Shown one piece after another: positions 14,579 through 20,042 of a stretch of DNA of 22,365 nt (position 1 is its first letter; each line of letters opens with the position of its first letter). The DNA comes from Candidatus Woesearchaeota archaeon (GTDB taxonomy: Archaea > Nanobdellota > Nanobdellia > Woesearchaeales > WJKL01): positions 1-22,365 of the forward strand of contig JAHWIM010000055.1 of assembly GCA_019322535.1 (NCBI GenBank). The letters are read 5' to 3'. The position numbers and the translations under genes are program-made. The notes beneath the pieces are model-generated. The model ran no database searches and was not told the DNA's origin. It saw only the letters and a program-made list of their open reading frames with translations.

Positions 14579-15487
14579 ATGAAACATACAGTAAAAATTA
14601 CAATTATTCTCGTTGTTGTATTTCTACTAGCTCAAATAATTGGTCTTGCAATCACTAATGAATATATTGATCACAAAGCAACTGGCGAAACTGGATATGT
14701 AACTTGGATTTCTCTGCCCTATAATATCGCAAGACCAGAAGTTGAAGGAGGTACAGCCTTTACTTCAATCTTAGCAGCAATACTTGTTGGAACCCTTCTT
14801 GTTTTTGCTCTAATAAAATTTGGAAAAGTGCTTTGGTGGAAAATATGGTTTTTCTTAGCTGTTTCTTTTTGTCTTACAGTATCGTTTACAGCATTTATTC
14901 CTGAACAAGTTGCTTTAGGTTTAGCATTAATTCTTGGAATATACAAAATAGCAAGACCCACAATACTAATTCATAATCTAACAGAAATTTTTATTTATGG
15001 CGGCTTAGCAGCAGTCTTTGTTCCAATCCTTAATATTTATTGGGGCTTTGTTCTGCTTCTAGCAATCTCAGTATATGATGCAATCGCTGTCTGGAAATCA
15101 AAGCATATGATCTCTTTAGCAAAATTCCAAGCAAAGTCAAAAGTATTTGCTGGATTACTTATACCTTATAGAAAAATAAAGAAACCACAGAAAGTCAAAG
15201 CACCTGTAAAAATTAAAAAAATAAAAGTAAGAACAGCTGTTTTAGGTGGCGGAGACATTGGATTTCCATTAATCTTTGCAGGAGTTGTTATGAAAGAATT
15301 AATGCTTCAAAAACCAGAATTAATTGGTTTTCTTATAACACTACTAATACCAGCATGCACTGCAATAGCTCTATTACTCTTATTAACAAAAGGAAAGCAA
15401 GAACATTTCTATCCAGCAATGCCTTTCTTAACAGCTGGATGTGTTGTTGGTTTTATTTTAGTAAAACTTGTTAGTTTCTACATCTAA
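14579..15487 (+). CDS. Presenilin/signal peptide peptidase-like intramembrane aspartyl protease
   Basis: A 302-residue intramembrane protease homologue of family A22 (archaeal presenilin homologue). Catalytic aspartates are visible in VYDAIAVW (Asp167, the YD motif) and GGGDIGFPL (Asp226, the GxGD motif). The usual PAL motif near the C-terminus appears as PAM (residues 279-281, context YPAMPFL). The hydrophobic profile gives about nine segments with a Lys-rich cytoplasmic loop (KIKKPQKVKAPVKIKKIKV) between the two catalytic helices, as in the family. It should cut membrane-spanning peptides, possibly signal-peptide remnants. The ATG at 14579 is used on the basis of TATA spacing; the frame stays open far upstream but that part lies antisense to the COG1325 gene. 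Its stop overlaps the convergent hydrolase gene by four bases. Confidence 0.87.
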   Translation: MKHTVKITIILVVVFLLAQIIGLAITNEYIDHKATGETGYVTWISLPYNIARPEVEGGTAFTSILAAILVGTLLVFALIKFGKVLWWKIWFFLAVSFCLTVSFTAFIPEQVALGLALILGIYKIARPTILIHNLTEIFIYGGLAAVFVPILNIYWGFVLLLAISVYDAIAVWKSKHMISLAKFQAKSKVFAGLLIPYRKIKKPQKVKAPVKIKKIKVRTAVLGGGDIGFPLIFAGVVMKELMLQKPELIGFLITLLIPACTAIALLLLLTKGKQEHFYPAMPFLTAGCVVGFILVKLVSFYI

Positions 15488-16455
15488 AAATCTAATTCTT
15501 TTTGTTCTTCAGGATATTCTTCTTTATTTTCTTCTACCTCTTCTTGTATTTCTTCTATTTCGCGGACCGAACCAGAAGCCTCATCAGGTTTTTCAGAAGT
15601 TTCCTCAGCACTCTCTTTTTGTTCTTCTTCTTTTTCCTCAACTTCAAATTGACCTATCCTTTTTTGTGGGCTTTTAGCAGAATAAGAAACAGGACTTATT
15701 CTCATACCATCTTTTGCAGCTAAAACCTGTATTCCTGTTTCACTTTGTATGTGTCTTCCTTCATACAAAGGATTTGCCTTAATCATCTTTATTCCAAAAT
15801 GAGTTATAACAGCTAACTTAGGATTAACTTTATCAATAATCTTTATAGCATCATCTGAATTTAGGTGATTTTTCATCTTTTCTCCTTGAGGTCCAACTAC
15901 ATTCAATAATAAAATATCACTTCCCTTATACTTATTAACTAAATCTCTTGAATAAGTAGTATCAGAACTATAACTAAGAATAAATTCAGGTGTGTAAAAT
16001 TTAAATCCAACTGTATCAGGATCACTGTGATTTGCAGGCAAAGCTTCTATTTCAACATTCTCAATAGCAATTCTTTTTCCATTACTTAAAACAATCACTT
16101 TTTCCATCAAATTCTTATGAAAATCAGTCAAGTAAGGTTTTACAGCTTGTGAACCCTCTATTGTTGTTTTATTTCCAACAAGAATTCCTTTCTTATCTAA
16201 GCCGCCGTAAGTCATAGCATCAATAACAGCATTTAAATCAGCAGCGTGATTCAAATGATTATGGCTGGATAAAACAGCAGTATTTGCTCTTAAGTTAATT
16301 CCATTCTCATGTGCTCTTACTAAAGCCCCTGGTCCAGGATCAACATGGAATTGAAGTTCTCCAACTTTTAAAATAAATCCACCAGAAGCTCTTAATTGCT
16401 TACCTGTGACTACACTATCTCCGCCTGTACCTAAAAATATAATTGAACTACTCAT
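15484..16455 (-). CDS. Metallo-beta-lactamase-fold hydrolase with acidic tail
   Basis: A 323-residue enzyme-like protein of the metallo-beta-lactamase superfamily, closest in feel to RNase Z/UlaG-type hydrolases. The N-terminus IIFLGTGGDS and HVDPGPGAL form the first strands. The metal motif reads SSHNHLNH, an HxHxNH form in which the usual Asp of HxHxDH is Asn. Further ligands are plausible in PANHSDPD, SSDTTYS and ITHFG. After about residue 265 there is a highly acidic tail rich in Glu that is not part of the fold. I start at the ATG 16455; an in-frame TTG at 16470 is possible, since a TATA-like box at 16491-16502 is about 27 bases ahead of it. Substrate is unknown. Confidence 0.8.
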   Translation of the reverse strand: MSSSIIFLGTGGDSVVTGKQLRASGGFILKVGELQFHVDPGPGALVRAHENGINLRANTAVLSSHNHLNHAADLNAVIDAMTYGGLDKKGILVGNKTTIEGSQAVKPYLTDFHKNLMEKVIVLSNGKRIAIENVEIEALPANHSDPDTVGFKFYTPEFILSYSSDTTYSRDLVNKYKGSDILLLNVVGPQGEKMKNHLNSDDAIKIIDKVNPKLAVITHFGIKMIKANPLYEGRHIQSETGIQVLAAKDGMRISPVSYSAKSPQKRIGQFEVEEKEEEQKESAEETSEKPDEASGSVREIEEIQEEVEENKEEYPEEQKELDF

Positions 16456-16528
16456 ACATTTAGCCCCCAAAAATAGTAAAAATAATTGAGATTAATAAAT
16501 TTTTTGGTAAAACCAGAAAAAACCCAAA

Positions 16529-16539
16529 CTTTTAAAAAC
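16529..16539 (+). promoter_or_regulatory. TATA box for the SRP RNA
   Basis: CTTTTAAAAAC, centred at about 16534, lies about 26 bases before the predicted 5' end of the SRP RNA near 16560. Confidence 0.55.
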
Positions 16540-16558
16540 ACCTTTTTATTCTTCCTCA

Positions 16559-16840
16559 CTGGGTAAGCTAGACTGGCACACTAGCCCTGTGCTGTAACCA
16601 TAAACGGGCTTTATGATGGAGTCGAAGCTCAGAGAGAGGTATAAATCAAGTTTATTAGTCTTGGTTTGGCCAATGAAGTTCTGTCCTATAGGATTGATAC
16701 CTATAGGAACTAGGTCAGGGCAGGAATGCAGCAGCCTTTACTATTCGTATTAATGCTTGTAGGGTAGCGGAACCAAGAAGAAATCAAGGTTAACTAATAG
16801 ATTTGGTTTATATCAATTTTTGGGCGTGCTTACCTACTTT
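16559..16840 (+). ncRNA. Archaeal signal recognition particle (7S) RNA
   Basis: The RNA of the particle that brings ribosomes translating membrane and secreted proteins to the membrane. The S-domain signature is clear: GGTCAGGG at 16713-16720, a GGAA tetraloop closed by GCA/TGC, and GCAGCAGCC at 16728-16736 form helix 8. CCTATAGG at 16685-16692 and 16700-16707 forms the archaeal helix 6 hairpin. The Alu-domain motif CTGTAACC occurs at 16592-16599. Long helix 5 is supported by complementary stretches such as CTTGGTTT with GAACCAAG. The ends pair as helix 1: GGGTAAGC (16561-16568) with GCTTACCT (16828-16835). The total of about 280 bases is normal for archaea. Exact ends are estimated from the TATA spacing and helix 1. 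Confidence 0.92.
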
Positions 16841-16843
16841 TTT
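16838..16843 (+). terminator. T-tract after SRP RNA
   Basis: Six consecutive T residues directly after the closing helix 1 of the SRP RNA, a typical archaeal terminator. Confidence 0.55.
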
Positions 16844-16850
16844 CAAAAGC

Positions 16851-16860
16851 TTTAAATATA
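16851..16860 (+). promoter_or_regulatory. TATA box for the Leu leader and leuA
   Basis: TTTAAATATA at 16851-16860 (context GCTTTAAATATAAT) is centred 26-27 bases ahead of the leader ATG at 16882, implying a leaderless message beginning at the leader peptide. Almost the same box, CTTTAAATATAA, recurs before the second leader. Confidence 0.65.
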
Positions 16861-16881
16861 ATCTTCTAATTCTTTCTTTTT

Positions 16882-16953
16882 ATGAAAGCTAACACAAACA
16901 AAAAGTTAAGTATTGTTTTGTTAGCTCTAGGACTATTACTTCTGTTATTGTAA
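16882..16953 (+). CDS. Leucine-run leader peptide upstream of leuA (23 aa)
   Basis: A 23-codon ORF whose C-terminal part reads IVLLALGLLLLLL and stops at TAA 16951-16953. Nine of the last eleven residues are Leu. It lies 67 bases ahead of leuA, starts at a TATA-matched leaderless ATG, and is followed by competing RNA stems. This layout is that of the classical leu and ilv leader peptides of bacteria, where ribosomes slow at Leu codons when charged tRNA-Leu is scarce. Codons used include CTA, CTG and TTG as well as the TTA common in this AT-rich sequence. The alternative is a real membrane micropeptide. The regulatory reading is favoured because two more such leaders follow and because leuA makes leucine. 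Confidence 0.75.
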   Translation: MKANTNKKLSIVLLALGLLLLLL

Positions 16954-17020
16954 GACTTCCAGCCTAATATCTATACTGGGTCTGGAAAAGAAAAAACAAA
17001 GTAGTAGCCAGGAGGTTAAA
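16954..17020 (+). promoter_or_regulatory. Leu attenuator: competing stems ahead of leuA
   Basis: Stem 1 begins three bases after the leader stop. TTCCAG (16957-16962) pairs with CTGGAA (16982-16987) and continues inward as CCTA with TGGG around one bulged T, about ten pairs. Competing folds use the same bases. CTATACT (16971-16977) can pair with AGTAGTAG (17000-17007), seven pairs with one bulge and one wobble. TCTGG (16981-16985) can pair with CCAGG (17008-17012), which covers the Shine-Dalgarno GGAGG (17011-17015). There is no U-tract, so translation rather than transcription would be controlled. Of the three leaders, this one has the least regular second stem. Confidence 0.6.
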
Positions 17021-18658
17021 ATGAGAAAAATAGAAATTTTTGACACTACATTAAGAGATGGTGAACAAGCTACTCAAGGATTTAAATATAAAGATTCCAA
17101 AATAGAAATGGCTCTCAAATTAGCTGAAATAGGAGTTGATACAATAGAAGCTGGCTTTCCAAAAAGTTCTCCAGATGATTTTGAAGCTGTTTCAAGAATA
17201 GCAAAAGAAGTTGAAGGTCCTTATATTACAGGATTAGCTAGATCTGTTCCACAAGACATAGAACCTGCATGGGAAGCTATTCAACATAGTAAAAAACCTA
17301 CTCTACATGTGTTCACTTACATGGTTAATAAAGAAGCATTAGATTCTTATGAAAAAAGTCCTGAAAATATTATGCGTGAATCTGTAGAGGGTGTTAGATT
17401 AGCAAGAAGTTTAGTAGGAGAGAGAGGAAGAGTTGAATTCTCAGCTCAAAATCTTATTTTTGCAGTTTTAGAAGCTTTAAAAAATGAAGATCAAGAATCA
17501 TTAAAATTTTTGACAAGTCTGTATGGAAATTGTATTGCTGCTGGTGCAGATATAGTAAATCTTCCTGACACAGAAGGTCGAGTAATGCCCCATCAAACAG
17601 AAAAAGCAGTAAAGTATATGATGGAACATGTTCCATGCATTAAAGAAAAAATTGTAAGCATACATTGTCATAATGATTTAGGAATGGCTACAGCAAACAG
17701 TCTTGCAGCAATTAGAGCAGGAGTAACTCAAGTAGAATGTGCTGTAAATGGAATTGGTGAAAGAGCAGGAAATACTGCTCTAGAAGAAGTTGTTATGGGA
17801 ATATGGACGCACAGAGAAGATATGCAAGCTTACACAGATGTAAATACTAGAATGCTTAATGAAATAAGTAGGATGGTATCTTATCATAATGAATGGGATG
17901 TCCAGCCAAATAAGGCAATAGTAGGGCCAAATGCATTCAGACATAGTTCAGGAATTCATCAAGATGGTAATATCAAAGGACAGCAAAAAGGAAGAAGAGT
18001 ATATGAAATATTTAGCAAAGATATTGTTGGGTGGACTGGAGAATCTAATCAATTAACTGCTAGATCTGGCAAAAGAGGAGTGAAGAACAGGCTAGATAGA
18101 TTAGGATATGATATTCCAATTGAAGAAGTTGAAGAAAAAGTAATGCCTGTTTACACAGGCGTAGCTGATGAAAGAAGAGTGCTTGATGATATTGATCTAA
18201 GGGCTGTAATGAATGAAGTCTACCCTCCTGAAGAGAAAGTTAGATACATAAATCACTCTGGATTAAAAGAAATGAGTTACAAACAAAGAAACGGAAGAGT
18301 AAAATTATCTATAAATGGTTCTGAAAGAACTAGTGAATGGATTATTGAAGAAGGAGAAGTTGATACATTATGCACTGCAGTTGACTCGCTTATTCCATTA
18401 AAACCAATTCCTGTCTTAGTAGATTATGATGTAAGAAACGTTGGAAAAAGACATTCAGCTGAAGCAGAAGTTACAATTGTGCTTAGTCAAAATGGAACTG
18501 TCAATGGAGAATGGGACAGAAATGTGCATCTAGATAAACCAGTTTACATTGGAAGAGCCAGAGATCAGGACGTACCAACAGCATCAGTAATGGCTTATGT
18601 AAAAGCAATAAACCATTGGCTTGCATCTAAACCGCTAGCTAGTGTCAAAACACCATAA
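17021..18658 (+). CDS. leuA: 2-Isopropylmalate synthase
   Basis: Condenses acetyl-CoA with 2-oxoisovalerate, the first committed step of leucine synthesis. The 545-residue protein has the complete TIM-barrel signature: FDTTLRDGEQATQG (residues 6-19), metal ligands HCHNDLGMAT (His215 and His217), NGIGERAGNTALEEVVM, and the GPNAFRHSSGIHQDG block. A C-terminal domain (about 415-540) resembles the LeuA allosteric dimer domain where leucine feedback acts, with GRARDQDVPTASVMAYVKA close to its usual ending. Homocitrate and citramalate synthases share the fold; the full-length regulatory domain and the Leu-rich leader favour isopropylmalate synthase. A strong AGGAGG lies five bases before the ATG. 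No other leucine pathway genes are in the window. Confidence 0.93.
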   Translation: MRKIEIFDTTLRDGEQATQGFKYKDSKIEMALKLAEIGVDTIEAGFPKSSPDDFEAVSRIAKEVEGPYITGLARSVPQDIEPAWEAIQHSKKPTLHVFTYMVNKEALDSYEKSPENIMRESVEGVRLARSLVGERGRVEFSAQNLIFAVLEALKNEDQESLKFLTSLYGNCIAAGADIVNLPDTEGRVMPHQTEKAVKYMMEHVPCIKEKIVSIHCHNDLGMATANSLAAIRAGVTQVECAVNGIGERAGNTALEEVVMGIWTHREDMQAYTDVNTRMLNEISRMVSYHNEWDVQPNKAIVGPNAFRHSSGIHQDGNIKGQQKGRRVYEIFSKDIVGWTGESNQLTARSGKRGVKNRLDRLGYDIPIEEVEEKVMPVYTGVADERRVLDDIDLRAVMNEVYPPEEKVRYINHSGLKEMSYKQRNGRVKLSINGSERTSEWIIEEGEVDTLCTAVDSLIPLKPIPVLVDYDVRNVGKRHSAEAEVTIVLSQNGTVNGEWDRNVHLDKPVYIGRARDQDVPTASVMAYVKAINHWLASKPLASVKTP

Positions 18659-18659
18659 A

Positions 18660-18670
18660 CTTTAAATATA
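18660..18670 (+). promoter_or_regulatory. TATA box for the second (Val-rich) leader
   Basis: CTTTAAATATA at 18660-18670 is centred about 28 bases ahead of the leader ATG at 18693 and begins two bases after the leuA stop. It closely matches the box before the Leu leader, so this unit likely has its own leaderless transcript. Confidence 0.65.
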
Positions 18671-18692
18671 ACTTTGTTTATAGTTTTGTATA

Positions 18693-18767
18693 ATGAAATT
18701 AACTAGCACAAAAAGAATATTGAATATTATTCCTGTAGTCTTAGTGCTAGTGATTATTGTGCTGTAA
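18693..18767 (+). CDS. Branched-chain (Val-rich) leader peptide (24 aa)
   Basis: A 24-codon ORF whose end reads NIIPVVLVLVIIVL. The last ten codons are all branched-chain: five Val, three Leu and two Ile. It starts at a TATA-matched leaderless ATG and stops at TAA 18765-18767. The stop lies inside the 5' arm of the following stem 1, so a terminating ribosome would physically open that stem. It resembles bacterial ilv leader peptides in composition. As with its neighbours, a membrane micropeptide is the alternative reading. Confidence 0.75.
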   Translation: MKLTSTKRILNIIPVVLVLVIIVL

Positions 18768-18851
18768 AGCCACAAACAACTGTTTCTGGGCTTTGCAGGA
18801 AAAACTTCTTCTTGTCAGAGTTCTAGAAACAGCAAAGATAAAGGTGAGAAT
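18762..18851 (+). promoter_or_regulatory. Val-rich attenuator: competing stems
   Basis: Stem 1: CTGTAAAGCC (18762-18771, including the leader stop) pairs with GGCTTTGCAG (18789-18798), ten pairs with one G-U. Stem 2: CTGTTTCT (18780-18787), located in the loop of stem 1, pairs perfectly with AGAAACAG (18825-18832), and GGG next to it can add three more pairs. The two stems share 18789-18790, so extended stem 2 and stem 1 exclude each other. A further pairing of CTTTGC (18791-18796) with GCAAAG (18832-18837) also competes with stem 1. The Shine-Dalgarno GGTGAG is at 18843-18848, about ten bases after stem 2, close enough to hinder small-subunit binding but not directly covered. Confidence 0.65.
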
Positions 18852-19223
18852 ATGAATGCTGAAACACAAAACACAGGATTGGATGATATAACTAAAGATC
18901 AATATGCAATTATGTATGATCCAAATAAAGATGGGTTTAGAATCGATGCAAAGAAAGTTGAAGAACTAAATGGGATGAAACCACATGTTGGAAAAAGCTA
19001 TTCTGCTAAAGCAGTTATGGATATTATAAGAAGAAATTTTGGTGTAATAACTAGAGATAATGTGAGAAGAGAGGGAGAACATACTAAACATATTGAATAT
19101 CCTGGCGCTGTTTTTAGCATTATAAATGGAGCAAGATATATGCTTGAAGAAGCAATCCAGCTAGAATTAACAAGAGAACAAAGAAGACAAGAACATGAAA
19201 GCAAAAGATCTAGTCAAGTTTAG
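18852..19223 (+). CDS. Unknown 123-residue protein under the Val-rich leader
   Basis: A soluble, charged protein with no signal peptide or membrane segment. Recognisable stretches are ITKDQYAIMYDPNKDGFRI, then KPHVGKSYSAKAVMDIIRRN, a charged middle with VRREGEHTKHIEYPG, and a helical C-terminus rich in Gln/Arg/Glu. No catalytic or nucleotide-binding motif is evident. The N-terminal half could be a small alpha/beta or winged-helix-like fold, but I do not recognise a family. The start has GGTGAG five bases upstream. Context is the main clue: it is preceded by a branched-chain leader and attenuator of the same design as leuA's, so its expression probably responds to supply of Val, Leu or Ile. 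Its last 29 bases overlap the next leader ORF. Confidence 0.78.
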   Translation: MNAETQNTGLDDITKDQYAIMYDPNKDGFRIDAKKVEELNGMKPHVGKSYSAKAVMDIIRRNFGVITRDNVRREGEHTKHIEYPGAVFSIINGARYMLEEAIQLELTREQRRQEHESKRSSQV

Positions 19224-19299
19224 AGAAGAATTTCATTCAGCTAGTTTGTCTTTTTTTATTAGTTTAATCTCTATTATTATAATCATTATTATTGCATAA
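19195..19299 (+). CDS. Isoleucine-run leader peptide (34 aa)
   Basis: A 34-codon ORF ending FFISLISIIIIIIIA, with seven consecutive Ile codons (19273-19293) before Ala and the stop at 19297-19299. The ATG at 19195 lies in the last codons of the upstream gene in another frame, with no clear Shine-Dalgarno or TATA box. A shorter version starting at TTG 19246 would be more like the other two leaders in length. Either start keeps the Ile run. The first Ile codon of the run is 24 bases before the stop, so a ribosome stalled there would leave the following stem free. The overlap suggests it is read on the transcript of the previous gene. Confidence 0.65.
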   Translation: MKAKDLVKFREEFHSASLSFFISLISIIIIIIIA

Positions 19300-19360
19300 G
19301 GCCCTTCAAATCTACTAACTTCTGGGCCTTGAAAAACAAAAGTTAGTAGGAGGTAAATTA
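19298..19360 (+). promoter_or_regulatory. Ile attenuator: the clearest pair of exclusive stems
   Basis: Stem 1: AAGGCCC (19298-19304), starting inside the leader stop codon, pairs perfectly with GGGCCTT (19324-19330). Stem 2: CTACTAACTT (19312-19321) pairs perfectly over ten bases with AAGTTAGTAG (19340-19349), with a possible extra U-G pair. The 5' arm of stem 2 lies within the loop of stem 1, and stem 2's own loop holds stem 1's 3' arm, so the two are not expected together. Stem 2 ends on the first bases of the Shine-Dalgarno GGAGGT (19349-19354), seven bases before the ATG. Stem 1 would therefore leave translation on and stem 2 would turn it off. No U-tract follows. Confidence 0.75.
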
Positions 19361-19702
19361 ATGAAAACAAAAGCAGAAAAACAAAAAGAACTGTTCGCTG
19401 AAGAAAATTGGCAAGCAGTTGCTGATTTAGGAAGAGTTGTAAAAGACACATATGATACTGTCTATAACTATGCTGTTTCAATGTTAATCCAGGATGCTTG
19501 TAATAGAAGACAATATATGCGTGCTTTTGAAATAGCAGATAAATATAAAACTTGGGATGGATGGCATCCTGAATTAGTAGCTATACATTTAAGAAATGAG
19601 CACGGACTTGATGGAAAAGCAGACAAATTGTTTAAAGAATACATGAAAACAAAAGCAGCTACTTCAGAAGAATCTTCTTCAACCCAACAACCTGCGCAAT
19701 AA
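19361..19702 (+). CDS. Unknown 113-residue protein under the Ile leader
   Basis: A soluble, mostly helical protein with no export signal. It starts MKTKAEKQKELFAEENWQAV and continues with VVKDTYDTVYNYAVSMLIQD, then RRQYMRAFEIADKYKTWDGW and HPELVAIHLRNEHGLDGKAD, and ends in a disordered Ser/Thr/Gln tail. The paired helices around RAFEIADKY resemble a TPR-like alpha hairpin, but that is only an impression and no family is recognised. The strong Shine-Dalgarno GGAGGT seven bases upstream can be covered by stem 2 of the Ile attenuator, so control by isoleucine supply is likely. Its 3' end overlaps the convergent VanZ-like gene by 44 bases. Confidence 0.78.
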   Translation: MKTKAEKQKELFAEENWQAVADLGRVVKDTYDTVYNYAVSMLIQDACNRRQYMRAFEIADKYKTWDGWHPELVAIHLRNEHGLDGKADKLFKEYMKTKAATSEESSSTQQPAQ

Positions 19703-20042
19703 CAGCACCAATAGTATCAACAATTATATCCTTAAAAGAAAAAAATCTTTGACCAACAAATAATTGATGTACTTCATCACTAACAGCATAAGCAAAAGCT
19801 AAGACAACAGCAAATAATGCTGTCTTTTTCTTAAATCCGCTAACAAATAATGCTCTAAAAAGTAATATTCCAAAGAAAAAATATTCAATAAAATGCATTA
19901 CCCAATCTGGAAGCTTGGTTGCTGTAGAAGGTAATTCAACAAAAGTCATAGAAGAATAAATAAATATGAGTGTTGCATAAGCAATAACTAACAACCAATT
20001 CAAAAAAGGATCTTTAATTAATTTCTTAATTTCTTTATTCAT
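19659..20042 (-). CDS. VanZ-like membrane protein
   Basis: A 127-residue membrane protein of the VanZ-like family with about four hydrophobic segments. Family signatures are MHFIEYFFFGILLFRAL (the HxxxY-F block after the first helices) and SDEVHQLFVGQRFFSFKDII followed by VDTIGAV, which matches the conserved DE-xHQ and D-xxGA pattern. VanZ itself gives low-level teicoplanin resistance in bacteria; most homologues, including archaeal ones, have no established role. It begins in an ATGA overlap with the end of leuS and so belongs to the same transcript. Its 3' end overlaps the unknown 113-residue gene on the opposite strand. Confidence 0.88.
   Translation of the reverse strand: MNKEIKKLIKDPFLNWLLVIAYATLIFIYSSMTFVELPSTATKLPDWVMHFIEYFFFGILLFRALFVSGFKKKTALFAVVLAFAYAVSDEVHQLFVGQRFFSFKDIIVDTIGAVIAQVVGLKKILLK

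Noticed and set aside
16559..16840. tRNA or riboswitch in the gap before leuA
   Set aside because: The region matches an archaeal SRP RNA end to end, including helix 8, helix 6 and pairing of both ends; no tRNA T-arm or anticodon arm was seen.
16882..19299. The three short hydrophobic ORFs as ordinary membrane micropeptides
   Set aside because: Possible, but each has a different branched-chain bias, the same position before a main gene and the same exclusive-stem layout, which micropeptides alone do not explain.
16954..19360. Transcription terminators in the three leaders
   Set aside because: No U-tract follows either stem, and archaeal termination depends mainly on U-tracts; translational control fits better.
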